NCBI GenBank assembly: GCA_036346255.1 | Contig: CM070618.1 | Location: 77,510,428 to 77,574,427, forward strand | Direction of reading: 5' to 3' | From: Ampelocalamus luodianensis | Taxonomy: Eukaryota; Streptophyta; Magnoliopsida; Poales; Poaceae | DNA length: 64,000 nucleotides | Shown: positions 46,653 to 59,099 of the stretch, piece after piece | Numbering within the stretch: the stretch's first letter is position 1 | Layout: the number at the start of each line of letters is the position of its first letter | Translations under genes and position numbers: made by a program | Notes under the pieces: model-generated | What the model was told of the DNA's origin: nothing | Seen by the model: the letters and a program-made list of their open reading frames with translations, nothing else | Database searches by the model: none

Positions 46653-48010
46653 CTTCATTTGGTTCTTAGTCTTATCAGACTCATTTGGTGTTTTTCATAA
46701 GTCGAAGCATCGAGGAAGTTCTTACTGAACCTAAGCCTCAACACTCCAAATTTTTGTGTTTCTCAAGCAAGTTCAACACCTTTGATCATAATGCTTTGAT
46801 TTAATTTTAGTATAATTACTTGCAATCTAGTATATGCTATCACCTGTAGGTCAAATTTACTTTTTACACCCTGAATCAATATGACATCTAGATTTGGTTA
46901 TATGATGGTCGCTAGTATGGCTGGTAGTTGGAATCATTGGTATGTTTTCATGGAAGTGTTGTGATAACCACTACATATTATATAAGGACTAAGTAAGAAC
47001 TGTCATAAGGCATTCAAGCGTCGTTAACTCGCGCTGACCACATACCCGCTTATCTGGGCTTTGCCAAGTAATTGTTCCAAAAGATTTATCTCTGGTTGGG
47101 ATTAAGGACTCTCTGTGCTTTTGCTGAAGCTAGGATTAAAGACTCTGTGCTTCTACGGAATCTAGATGGTGGAAGTTGTAGTTTTTTCCCCAGAGATATA
47201 CTCTGATGGGATATTGGAAAGACATTGTGAGCTCCTAGTCTTGGCCACACACTAAAAGAAGTGTGCATGTCCTGTCGGTATTAAAGACTAGAGACGTGTG
47301 TGGGTACAGCAGTGCAACCTCTGCAGAGTTCTTCTGCAAAGCAAAAATGTGACTGTTGCTCCTTGGTTTCGGGTAGAAACTGTGCTGCGGTAGAAAATGG
47401 AACTACCAGAGCTCTGCTGGTGGTGTCTCATGAACAGTAGACAATTCATAACTATAACTTGATAAATTTGACAACAATTGTTTTCGAAAACTATCTAGCA
47501 CATTCTCGAGGACGTGGGTCCTTTACTTGTATAGGTTTTGTATAATTGGATAGTTAGAGCATATAATTGGTGGCTTGCTATGGTTGAACTTGTTGAGTAC
47601 CTTATTACTCATCCCTATATTATAATTGCTTTTGTTAGATTTTGGAGAGTTCGATCTTGAAAGTTTTGTTGCTGAGGACCAATATGGAGGTGATCCACAG
47701 TGACAGAAGCTCAAGAGGATTAGAACTTCGATGGTTCAACCTTCGGTGGCGAAGATGAAGCTCGAGAGTCGTGTAGTTGAAGTATAGCTTATGTCCGCCC
47801 TGCGTGGCGATTATAGGCATGAAATCGATGTTCGATACTATGTATCTTGAAAACCTTATGTTTAAGACTATGTTCTAGTTGTAAGATAACTATGAGACCG
47901 TTATTATTGCTTCTCTGTGATACACTAATGTGCACACATCTAATAAAGTTATATTTTATCCAGTGTGGACCGTAGACTGACATGCTACCAGGCTAGTGAC
48001 ATGTGCCGCA
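46653..48010 (+). repeat. Old gypsy-type LTR remnant (right part)
   Basis: No coding capacity. It has LTR words also seen in the other units of this window (AACCTCTGCAGAGT near 47310) and an AATAAAG near 47943. The left part lies before 43015, the solo LTR having inserted into it. Ends are not determined. Confidence 0.5.
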
Positions 48011-48023
48011 TGTCGTCACACTA

Positions 48024-48285
48024 CTGCCTCCGTCAAGTTTATATGACATATTTTTTTAATGGTCTTGTTCACGAATATAGGACATATTTCATATTCTAAT
48101 GCAAATTTAGTGTGATGTTCCTTTCATACCCCTAATAAATATACACCTTTACTTTATATTCTCTACATGCATGCATTGAATATAGTGCTTAGATATAATA
48201 ATTAGAGGTAAGCTAGTCTTTTTTTAATATCTCCTTGGTCCATGTGTTAAGAGAAGATACGTCTTATAAACTTAGACGGAGGGAG
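48024..48285. mobile_element. Stowaway MITE
   Basis: A 262-bp element with ends CTGCCTCCGTCAAGTTTATA and TATAAACTTAGACGGAGGGAG, and TA at 48022-48023 and 48286-48287. Confidence 0.93.
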
Positions 48286-48287
48286 TA

Positions 48288-49979
48288 GTTCCTCGTGTTC
48301 TTTGTTTTCTTCGATCAAGCCTTGCATGCGGTTCAACTGGTGTGTTTTGTTGTTTCTTGGCATTGCAACGAACCACCACCACGAGAATGTGCGATCGTGC
48401 CAAAGGGACTGGACGTTTGGCACAATCCCTATGTGCTGCCTTTGTCACCGTCCGGTTGTAGTCGAACCACGAGATTCGTGAGATCATGATCGAACAATGC
48501 TGGGACAATCTCGACAGTCATGTATCGTGTTTTCCAACGAGCTTCTTCGGATGGTATGAGTAGGGCGTTCTTGTTCAAATGCCGTCAAAATCATGACGTA
48601 TAAAAACCGGTCGAGCGTTGTACGATCGGTGGAACATAGTCCAGATTTTTTTCTGGCTTAGCCTAAACTTGACGTCAAAACAGCGACCAAACTTGCTGTA
48701 AGAAAAATGAAAAAAAAAGAAGAGATTGTGCTAAAACCGACCGATACCTTGCTGGACAGAGCGATCGAAGTTAGATGACTCGCATTTGCATATATAGCAC
48801 CTATCTTGTTACCCCCTCCGATCTGACAGCCATCTGAGATCTAAAACTGTGCAGTGCCACCTAATTCAGACAGGAACCCTTCTTCCTTCCAAAGCGTGTA
48901 CCTCAACGACACCAATACAATTGAATCGAACGATCTCTCTCACCCTCTCACCACGCCGAACCGAGCGAGGTGGACCATGCAGCAGCGTGGAAGAAAGACA
49001 CAAAATGTTGGGGGAGGTGCCAAGTCCCTGTAGAAAAAAGAGAGACTGATTTGGTGCGGTTGGGCGAGATTTTGATGTCCAGTCAGTCAAGCCAGACTGA
49101 CCTCGACGGCTGCTTGGGGTGTAGTGTAGTGTAGTGTAGTACAGCCCTAAGATAGAAAAATCTGAAAATGAGTATGTAGCGGAGATAGTTGGCAGGGGCG
49201 GGCGGAGCGAGAAAAATCTGAAAATGAGTATGTAACGGAGATGGTTGGCAGGGGCGGGACCATGGCATCTTTGGCGTTTTCGTTCATCAGAATCAGAGCT
49301 ACGGCAAATAGAGTGCTTTTCTTTTAGCTTTGATTGATAGGCATAAGTATGGCAATATGGCATGTGGTTATGTGTATGATCCAGCAGTTTCGAGTCAGGT
49401 ATTAGAAACTCTGCTCGTTTTGTGTCCCATTGTTTGTCGTACTTTTCAGCGATCAGTAGCGGAGCGGAAGTAGAATCAGAGTATAATATGTGGAACTCTT
49501 ATGATATATCGACAATCGATTGTGGACTCACAACCTAGTTTTTGGCCTCTTTGATCTCCAGTCTTGATCAACACTAATAATTGCCGATGTAGCCTTCTTT
49601 TATACTTACTGATTAAAAAAATATAAATAGCGAGCATTAGTACACAATCAACATACAATGCAATTATTATAGATGCAAGGCTAATCAAAGGGAGGTTCAT
49701 GGTTCTTTTATTTTGCACAAAGTCATTTATTGAAATAGATTAAGTAGTAATAAATCCTGAGGCTTAGCATTTTACTAATGCAAGTTTTATAAACTGAGTT
49801 TTTGTTGTAAAGTACTAGTGGAGGTTCCATCTCCTATATCATTGAGTGGCTCTGTCTATTCAATTCTCAGGTCATATCCCATACATATCACTAGTCCCCA
49901 ATCAGGTTTTCTCAATTCCCAGGGTTCCCAACCCACCCTTTTCATTCACACACAAATAGTTTTATAAAAATAAAAGCTA
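48288..49979. other. Intergenic; 56-bp tandem duplication
   Basis: No gene is recognised. A GTAGT pentamer run lies at about 49119-49138. It is followed by a two-copy tandem repeat of period 56 (49154-49209 and 49210-49258), whose copies share AGAAAAATCTGAAAATGAGT and TTGGCAGGGGCGGG. A TATATAG box sits near 48791. Confidence 0.5.
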
Positions 49980-51000
49980 ACCCAAGCAAGTTCTCAGCAA
50001 CGCCTTGACAGTGAGCACGGCTATCCAGATAGTTTTTTTTTTTACTCTGCAGAGTTTGTACACTTTACCAACAAGAGACAATCAACTTATAATGTCTGTT
50101 TAACACACTTCTATAAGTGTGCGACTAAATTCATTATCACAAGGCCTTTATAATGTCCTACCTCAACGCAACTCCACACTGCTAGGTATCACCTCCTTAG
50201 GACCCCCCCCCTCGCCCACAGGCAGGTCTCCCATTTGCATCGTGTAGTTCTCGTGGCTTCACTCTCCCCTATCTACCCACACCGTATTCCCACCAATGGT
50301 GAAGCCACGTCGAGACGAATAAATTAGTTAGCCAGGTCGTACACATTATAGACTTATGGTTGCACTATTTTTACATGAGAGGTCATCACAAGATTCGGTC
50401 CTTAATTGACTCGGGCGGTACATCCACATACCAACATTCTCTCGTGCACCCGGCATTAGCCATTCTTTCCAGCCACCCTAGTCTAAATCTATTTTTCAGG
50501 TTTTATTTTGTTTTTAAACATAACCTTTCTAGTCAACATACCAGCCAGACTATAGCCTCGATTGCCCAATATTATTTTCAAAGATTTTTAATTATGTCGG
50601 GCAAATTATTGCCTGAATGACAATGTATCTAAGCAAGGCTAAGCATGACACTTAGATACAAACTTATTAACTAGTATGTTAACCATTAATTCTAGGGTGA
50701 CAAGGATATGTCCAAGTTCAAGGATTGAAAGTTTTATACACAATTATTATTGAGATATTAACTATGATTTAGACCAATATAGCTAGATAAAACATAGCAA
50801 TGCAATTTTATAATTTAAAGCAATATAATTACAAAAATTAGGTGCAATATGATCAAAATATTAACTCGCCTTGCTCAATATTCTGATAACCTCGGTCCTG
50901 ATAATTATCCCGCTCAATGTTTTGATAATCATCATGCTTAATATGTTGATAATCATCTTGTTCAATGTTCTGTTAATCTTGATTCTGGCCTCGTCCTAGA
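49980..51000 (-). repeat. Gypsy-type LTR remnant, reverse orientation
   Basis: Shares diagnostic stretches with the reverse-oriented LTRs at the right end: a CACGGCTATCCAGATAG word followed by ACTCTGCAGAG and a tract near 50388-50412 (AAGATTCGGTCCTTAATTGA). The order is the same as at 60860-62200. Non-coding. Confidence 0.55.
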
Positions 51001-51104
51001 TTTTCTGTTGTTTCTAGACAAACAACAACTAGAGATCAAGTAAAATATTACAATGAATGTCGTAATAAAATAAAAAAATATTTAGTACATGCGCATTTTT
51101 GATG

Positions 51105-52515
51105 GCCTTGACCTCGGACATATGGAGTGGTCAGGTTAGGGAGGATTATCTTAGTGTAGTTGCTCATTATATTAATAACGACTGGGTAATAGAGACAAAA
51201 TATAGGTTTGAAATTAATTGATGTAGCACACACGGGTGAGAATATTGCGGATTATATTATCAAAGTCGTGGAAGACTTTGGTCTTACAGACAAAATATTC
51301 TCAATTACTTTATATAATGCCACTTTGAACTCTAAGGTCATGGATATTCTTACTCCAGTGTTGAGTACAAACGTCGATTCCTTCTTGCTATATCAGCGAT
51401 GCGCTTGTCATATTATTAACCTTATAGTCAAATGTGGTTTGAAGAGGTTAAATCCGTATCTTAAATCTTTTCGCGATGCGATATCTTTGCAAGGCGATGA
51501 GTGTACGTCCAAGAAAGTTCGGTTTGGATATGCTGGTAAGATGGAACTCTACTTATCTGATGTTTAAGAGCCTTTTACCATATAAGAGCACTTTTTATAT
51601 TTTTATTCAAATGCACTATCAAAGCACTAACAATAGTATATTATTGACTGAATAACATTGGTTTGTTGCTGAGAAGATACTACCGTTTTTAGAAATTTTT
51701 TATGAGGCCACTGTTGCTTTGTCTACTGTCTACTATCGAACATCTCCTATCATTGTGCATAATATTTTATAGATTAATACTCAATTGAAAATGTATGAAA
51801 ATGACTTAGTTTTACGTGAGACTATTGTTGCTATGAAAAGTAAATACCTTAAATATTGGAGAAAAATCCATTACCTATATGCATTTGCATTTGTTTTAGA
51901 CTATAGAGCTAAAATTGAAGCATTTAGTAGTGTACTTGATCTTCTTAGTGATGCTACAGGGCTAGACTATACTAACCATTTTGTAGAAGTTCATTCTCGG
52001 TTACACGAGGTTTACCAAAGGTATGAAAATAAGTTCTAGGGAGTCCGCTTGAAATGACCTGTAGTAGCCCTCGTATCAAGTACCAAGACAAATATGTGGG
52101 CCAAGATCTTCAGTGGCTCTTCCTCCAGGTCCAGGTCTTATTCTTCTACAGCGCCGCCTGCTCAGCCAAGAACCCCAAGGAGTGGGGCACTATCCACACA
52201 TCTGGATAGCGATACGGTGGATTTCAACTCAGAAGGCTTCGAAATTTTGTAATGGTGGCAAGCCCATAAGTTAACATATCCCGTGCTATCCATACTTGCA
52301 TGTGATGTGTTAACTATTTCTGTCTCGATGGTTTTCTCTGAGTTTGTTTTCAGTCTTTCTGGAAGAATATTGGAGGAAAGAAGAATAAGTATCACAAGTG
52401 AGATGGTAAAGATACTTTTAATTGTGAAGGATTGAGAACAAGCTGATTCACGAACACAATATTCTGTGGAAAATCCAGAATTATCGGAGGTGTTCAAAAA
52501 TCTATACCTGAACAA
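51105..52515 (+). pseudogene. hAT-family transposase, decayed
   Basis: Colinear pieces of an Ac-like hAT transposase. TSDIWSGQVREDYLSVVAHY leads, then after a frame change LIDVAHTGENIADYI, RCACHIINLIVKCGLK (51391-51438), and LKYWRKIHYLYAFAFVLDYR with LLSDATGLDYT (51785-52039). The C-terminal dimerisation block is also visible: FEILQWWQAHKLTYPVLSIL, SVSMVFSEFVFSLSGRIL, ERRISITSEMV. Stops interrupt it, for example at 51565 and after FEIL at about 52249, and at least one frameshift occurs near 51205. Terminal inverted repeats and an 8-bp duplication were not identified. Confidence 0.88.
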
Positions 52516-53159
52516 CGACACGTAGAACAAGAATGTTATTATCCTTACGCACACATGGCTCATCCTATAGATAAAGACATGCTGTTATTTGCTGAAAATA
52601 AATTTGTAAACATGTGCAGGGTATTAGACGTAGCGATAAAAAACATTGTCTCAGATGAGAATCTGATTGTGCGATAGTACCATCATGTCAACGATTAGCC
52701 ATTTTTCTTCCAAGGGAAATTATAATGTTGTAGATAATTTCTTCCATGTGAAATTTGCTTCTTTGCATAAACGTTGATATTGAAAGAATTTTCTCATTAT
52801 AGTGTATTAGTATGATCTTGCTCCGCTCCATCATAATCAACAGGTAGGAGATCAAATACTCACTGTCATCCCAGTCTGCATCCTTTAAATTTTTTACGCT
52901 TTTCTGCTTCACTATACGTAGAGATGAACTTTACTATTTATCGGGGTATCAACAGACAAATTTGTTTTTGTCATTTAATTCTGTTTCGGTTTCTTACTTT
53001 ATCCTTCATATGCTGCATTACTTCATGTTTTTTATATTTCTCCAACAGACATTATGCACAGTTGCAATTCCATATCCTTTCACAGATATCCTTAAGGCTG
53101 AATCACACTACCAGTCCCAGTTTCTCATGTCCAGTGATGTAATTATTTAAATCTCGATG

Positions 53160-53470
53160 ACAGCACAGGTACACATCAAAACTACATATCTGTACATATG
53201 TGCTTCTCTAATGTAGCAGACAGTGTTAAGCATATGTGCTTCTGTAATGTAGCACACAACGAGAAGTACATATGTCCAGTGTGATCAAATCATTTCAATC
53301 TCATAAGATCATAGCACGAAGCTACATATCTGTACATATGTGGTGTGTTGTACATATGTGTAGGACATTCTATAAATAGATACTGCTACATAGAGAAGCA
53401 CATATCTGTACATATTTGTACCGGTCTCAGCACATATGAGATTGAAATGCTGTCACACATCACATATGTG
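53160..53470. repeat. Cluster of ACATATGT-type palindromes
   Basis: More than a dozen CATATGTG, ACATATCTGTACATATG and related words lie within 300 bp in both orientations. Two larger inverted pieces (ATTTCAATCTCAT at 53288-53300 and ATGAGATTGAAAT at 53437-53449) can pair, forming a foldback. Confidence 0.75.
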
Positions 53471-53612
53471 TAGCTGCCAATGCCAACACTGCGCGACTTC
53501 GATGCTCTCTGTTTCAGCCAGTGATACTGATCTTGGGACAAATACAATGTGGGATTTGAAAACTAGCTTAGCATCCCTCGCTTTCTCTAAGTCGGAGGCA
53601 ACAGCTGCCCAA

Positions 53613-53810
53613 TCACTAATTCTTACTACATCTGCATCCACAAATTGTTCAGAACGATGGATGCCCTGTTGATACTATGAACTTCCTGGACAACTGAACT
53701 TAGTGGTCAGTTCACTAATTCTTACTGCATCTGCATTCACAAATAGTTTAGAACGATGGATGCCCAGTTGATACTATGAACTTCTTGGACAACAGAACTT
53801 AGTGGTCAAT
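53613..53810. repeat. 99-bp tandem duplication
   Basis: Copies at 53613-53711 and 53712-53810 share TCACTAATTCTTACT, AGAACGATGGATGCCC and GATACTATGAACTTC, with about 8-9 differences. A further partial copy seems to start at 53811. Confidence 0.88.
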
Positions 53811-54647
53811 TCACAAATGGACGAGCGCAGCGAAGCGCTCTTTACTACCTAGTTGTCCAAGGCTTCCACAATACTCTGATGAAAGGGACATCAGAATAGC
53901 AGTAACATCAGGCTAGCGTGTAGCTAACAAATGATCATATAACATCAGACGGGCCTACCTATTGTTTTGCTAACCGGATTCGAGCATGGGCCTTTGCCCT
54001 TTGTATTTTTGCAGCGTGTAGCGAAGGCCATGATAGTGCATAGCATATTGTTAGGGGGCAACTAGGGTCCAATCGGAGTGGGTTCAGCGGATATTGCTCA
54101 TCATGTATCTTATTTTGCAGTCAGGCACGGAATACAGCTCTGTGAGCTTTCGGTCAGTCGGACGAAAATTATCCGCTTCTTTTGCGTCCTACACAGGACA
54201 TTACACGGTAGGAGTACAATCAGAGTGAACATGGAGAGACTAATCACTGAGATATCGACGGAAAAAAAAAACTCTATATCTCTTGCTTACTCAGATGCAA
54301 CAACCCACCTATCTGTTATCTTGTTTTTAGGTGAAGTTACAACATGCTTTTCTCATACCACCTAATATATGAACAGATATCGCTTATCATGTATCATATT
54401 CTATTTTTTTCCTCGGAGTCGGACATAGGTAGTTTCAGATATATATTTCTTCCTCTCGTTTTCGTTGCACGAGCCTTTGGTCGGCCGGTCAGTCAATCGA
54501 AAATTATTCGCTCCGTTTGCACACTAGAGCAATTGAACCGCCTATGACGTACACGCCGCTGTCGAGGGCGTGTCACCAAACATTTAGAGGGGAGAAACCG
54601 GTTCGGCCGCGCGTTCCGCGGATGCGGCTGAGTGAGCCGCGCATGTA

Positions 54648-55218
54648 GGGGCTGTTTGGATTGTTGCCTCAATGTGCCAAACCAAATTTTGGTAATATCT
54701 GAGTGATTTGGTTAGCATTTGGATCATCACCAAAATTGGGGCATGCCTGAGGAAATTTGGCAACGTCTGTGCGTTTCTCGCCAAAACGCTGGCCTACAGC
54801 GGCACATTGAGCACGGGGGCACGTGGCAGCGTATGATTGGATTTGAATGATGCATTAATTACAAGATAAGTTTGATTAGCAAGTTTCAAATGATCATATT
54901 TCCTAAACGGAGTATCCGAGTTGTGATCCGTTTGAACCGTTGTGTTCCTTATCATTTTATCAACAAAACAATATCACTATTAGTATATTTTGGGGAAAAA
55001 AAGAATATATGTCATGCAGGACCCACGTGTCATACTCACATTTTTTTTGTGTAAATTTTGGTATAGTTACAATCCAAACACATCAATTTCGATATTGCCC
55101 GTGAATTAGTATGGTTACGATTCAAACAATATTTTTTCCTCCGGTTTTGGTATTGCCTGAGTTTTGGCATTACCAAAATTTTGGTATAGCTACTTAAGGT
55201 CGTAAACCAAACAAGCCC
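54648..55218. mobile_element. MITE with GGGC(T)TGTTTGG ends
   Basis: The 571-bp element begins GGGGCTGTTTGGATTG and ends ...AAACCAAACAAGCCC. GTA flanks both ends (54645-54647 and 55219-55221), a 3-bp target as in Tourist/PIF elements although TAA is more usual. Many internal CAAAATTTTGG words pair with each other. Confidence 0.65.
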
Positions 55219-55221
55219 GTA

Positions 55222-56092
55222 ACTCGCGCGCGGGTGGGTTGAGCATTTGGGCCGCTTCGGAGGAAACGAGGACACGAGGGGAGAGTGGCCTGAGGATACT
55301 GCGCGGACTAAGCTGTGGTGAGGCGGCTTGTTTGGATTGAGATCTGGGCTCTATGCTTGGAAAAAATTGGTGTTTGAAGGTAACTTAAAAAGTAGATAAT
55401 TTTTGCCTGATCAGGCAAGTCTGAAGATGTGGTGTTTGGTTAAAGACCTAGGTTTGGAGAAAATATAAAGTCAAAAAATAACGTCTTGAGATAGTTTGGA
55501 AATAAATAGCATGAAAGCGGTTCATTAACTAACTTCGAATCTCAATTAGCTACTTTTAATCTCAATTAACTGACAACGCACGCGCAAGCCTAGGAGCTAA
55601 GCGACCAAATTCAGCGCCTGAGCCTGGCTTCTAGCTTACCAGGCATACGCGCCCAGGCTCCAAGCAAGCAGGGCTTCGGCAGCTCTCCAGTTCTCCATCC
55701 AAACGCTCTCTGCCCCGCGGCTCGCCTAAGCGCTGGGCCAAGCATGGGATGGATGTGGTGTGCGTGTGTGCCGGCGGGGAAGCCACGTGGAGGAAGCCGT
55801 AAGGCCCGTAACCCGACTGACGCACGAGAAGGCGAGCCTTAGGAAATCACGTGGCCGAAGCTGGGCTCGCGCCGTCGCGTGGAGATGGCATGACCTGGAG
55901 TAACTCGGCTGCTCGCGGGACGGTGGGAGGGAGTGAGGGAGGGACGCGCGGGTGGTGGGGCTGAGCAATGTGGGCTGTCTGCTCTGCTACGATTTCGGCT
56001 GTAACGGCTGTGCGTCAGGAAGTGAGTTTTGGAAGATTTCGCTGTGCGCCACATTCTTGCCTTCGCATAGTGCCGGCCGGCAATGGAGCTCC
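55222..56092. other. Intergenic; no gene recognised
   Basis: 55318 (GGCTTGTTTGGATTGAGA) resembles another MITE end, with GCCTGGCTTCTAGC-type words near 55623 as a possible partner. Boundaries are unclear. The right half is GC-rich without coding motifs. Confidence 0.35.
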
Positions 56093-56529
56093 ACTCATGT
56101 GATGGGCCACTCGTGTTGCCCGCGTGACGATCATTGGGCCGGGATGGTGGTGTGGTGCGTGGGAGGAAACAGCGCCACGCGGGACACCGAGCCTGGGCCG
56201 TGGGCGCGGGCGCGTGGCACGCTAGGCCGCCTCGCCGCTCGCCCGCGCGGATGTATCTGCGTTAGACGTGGCACGTGGGAGGGAGAGCTGGGTAGGCCAA
56301 TTTAGACTCATGTGATGGGCCACTCGCGTTGCCCGCGTGACGATCATTGGGCCGCGATGACGGTGTGGTGCGTGGGAGGAAACAGCGCCACGTGGGACAC
56401 CGAGCCTGGGCCTTGGGCGCGGTCACGGGCGCGTGGCACGCCGCACGCTAGGCCGCCTCGCCGCTCGCCCGGGCGGATGTATCTGCGTTAGACGTGGCAC
56501 GTGGGAGGGAGAGCTGGGTAGGCCAATTT
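56093..56529. repeat. About 213-bp tandem duplication, GC-rich
   Basis: Copy 1 is 56093-56305 and copy 2 is 56306-56529. Both run from ACTCATGTGATGGGCCACTC to GCTGGGTAGGCCAATTT. Copy 2 carries two small insertions near the GGGCGCG run. Both copies include GGATGTATCTGCGTTAGACG and CACGTGG words. Confidence 0.92.
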
Positions 56530-57471
56530 GGATTTTGGGGCCGTCTCCTCTCCACGTTTCAACGGTTTCGGCTCTTGTACCGTGCCTGTGCTCTGGATGT
56601 TTTAGTTCAATAATAAAGCTTCCTACCTTCCCCTAAAAAAAACTACCGTGTCTGTGTGTGTGGGTCTAGGTGCCGTGCATCAGCAGTAGAAAACCAACCC
56701 TCTGCATTATTGGCTCATGGCATCTAGTCTACGTACACCGCCGATGCTCGTTCAATAATAGTATCGCCCCCTCTCAAACAATAGAAAAGAACAACGATAT
56801 CGTTTACCATGTTTCGGGAGGTATACAAACCATCTGCTGGAACGTTTGCTATGGCAAGTTGAAGAAACTACGCAAACACAAGGCGGAGATGGAAGATTTA
56901 CGCTGGGTGCACCATTGATGCTAAAAGATATAGTAAAAGAATGATTGTTAAGCGATTATCGGCTTCAAATTTGTAAGTTAAATGTCTTGCATAAGATACC
57001 CAATATTAGTTTTGAATCATTGCACTCATCGTGATGGTTGCAACGGTGCAAATAAATAGAGAATCGGACACTTGGTTTTTGAGTTAGAAACTAAACAAGC
57101 TCCTAACAACTAACTAAATAAATAAATTACTTTTGTACCATTCACACCGTACCACATAGGTAGAGAAAGAAAAGTGTTAGACTATTACGAAATCCGAATA
57201 GAAGACATAAAATACAATTTGCATCTAACTCCTTCAATAATTATCAAAGTGCAAGAAAGTCTAAATTTAATGGAAAGTCTAAATTTAATGGAACATATAG
57301 CTAGCAAGAGCATGGACATAATCTGTACTACTTAAAAGACTAAGTCCATGTGGTATACCTAGGGGAATGTACCAAAATGCATCTATCTCCATCAATGTAA
57401 GGTGGGGGCAAGAAGGGAAATATCCCTTCTTGCTCCCCTATATATATGGCCCTAAGAGTATGTAAGAAGGG
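56530..57471. other. Intergenic; hairpin next to a TATA-like box
   Basis: No gene is recognised. GGGGGCAAGAAGGGA pairs with TCCCTTCTTGCTCCCC (57404-57438), with one extra base, directly before CCTATATATATGG. CATGGAC...GTCCATG repeats lie at about 57312-57352. Confidence 0.45.
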
Positions 57472-57476
57472 GTTCC

Positions 57477-58539
57477 TGTTGAAAGTATGAGTATTTTTCG
57501 AATTACTTTAATTCAGAAATATGGTAGATAAATCATGAGAATTACTCTAGTCATTTTCACAAAGTAAATAAACAAGAATACTATAGCCATACTAAGATCC
57601 AGAAGGACATAAACTAGTATACTTATCTCAGTGTTCAAGTTAACAACAGATAAGAAAACTAACCAACAAATATGTGTAAGATAGACATACCCGGATCCAG
57701 TAGAAGGAGTAGCAGCATTAGGAGTTCCAGATCCAGTAGCAGCAGCAGGAGTCTTGTCGTTCGTCATGGCGTAGTGGTAGTAGTCGTGCAGTTGATGTAG
57801 ACGTAGCAGAGAATCGAATGAAGAAGAAGAAGCGAGCAGTCGCGCGAATGCTCCCCAAAAACCTTATTCGTCGTCGCTCGTGCAAGCCTTCGATGACGAG
57901 GGTTCCGGAGGCCTGCTCTCCCGGTGCGACCGTACACACGCCTCGCCGGGATGGAGATCGCCAGAGACAGCAACAAAATCAAGTGGTGTTCTGTAGTCTT
58001 TCGTGGATAGTATTTCGTATGGAGCGATCAGTCTCAGAACAAGTGCTCTGTTCATCTAAATAGAAAAAACGAAGAGGCCAGAATGGTTTTAACTGCAACC
58101 ATTAGTCACCAGTAACCTACAACCATTACTCAATAGTAACCACAGCCATTAGTCACTAGTAACTGCATCGTTACTGCCAGCCATTCGTTAATACCATTTA
58201 CTGCGAGTCGGTGCGTTTCGATTTTCGAATAGATAAAGAAAAACGCGTACGCACCCGACACGCCTACGTACGCGCGCACGCACACGCATGGCACGGCACG
58301 GCACGACACGGCTCGGCGAGGCGTGGCGTGGCGAGGCGAGCGAGTGAGCGAGCGCGCGCGTGTATTGGCTCTCTCCAATTCCACAAGGGGGCTACCACGT
58401 TCCACCTTTTAAAGTGGTGTAACTCCCATTCAACTCTCCATATGGGACTAAATAGTTTTAGCACGTGCACATGAGCCTTTGGGATTTTTCAGGAATTAAT
58501 TAGAATTAAAGATGGGCTCAACCCATATTAATTCCAACA
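57477..58539 (-). repeat. 3' LTR of the second copia element
   Basis: 1063 bp, from TGTTGGAATTAATATGGG at 58539 to ATACTTTCAACA at 57477. The minus-strand ATG at 57767 (MTNDKTPAAATGSGTPNAAT) lies within it, which is a common layout in copia LTRs that contain a leader and intron-like GT (GGATCCGGGTATGTC). Confidence 0.75.
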
Positions 58540-59099
58540 ATCCCCCACTAGATCCCAAGGGCACATATCAAATGCCTTAATCACAGTATTGTTTTGATAT
58601 ACCAGTGTTTTGATGGAGATCGGTTAAGGTTGAACATCCATCTAGAACAGAAGCTACACTTATCCATAACTGTACAATGGACTAAGCCTTGAATTGACAG
58701 TTTTGTGTGAATAAGTTTTACTTAAGTTCTTAATTGATACCAGGCTGCCAGGCATCCCCACGGGTTGGAGCATATGAGTCATACTCCTGGCCTATTCATG
58801 AGCTTCCTAGAGATTACCCTATCTCATAGACTGTGACTAGCAGTCGGGCTCATATAGGTGTGTTCTTTCAAGCGCTCAGAGGACAAAGATCTTTTCTTAA
58901 ACAAACCACAGAACACATTAAGATAAAAATCAACCTGCCATACAGATTTAGGAGAGAATTGCATCTCCAATGGAGTGGGCCTATAAAAGTACTCTCCTCC
59001 CAGTTAACCAAAAGCTTGTTTCACCAATCCTACTTTACGGGATCTCCGATCATATAGGATGGGTTACCACTATGGTATAACTCACGTGGGTCTCAAACC

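Larger units (their letters stand above)
52530..54644. other. Repeat-rich intergenic DNA; one unassigned open stretch
   Basis: The minus frame 53641-53453 reads DADVVRISDWAAVASDLEKA and on to a CWHWQL segment. It looks exon-like, but I do not recognise it and it has no neighbours. A diverged repeat pair lies at 54085-54200 and 54368-54530, both with a TCATGTAT word and GGTCAGTCR-rich end. Confidence 0.4.
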
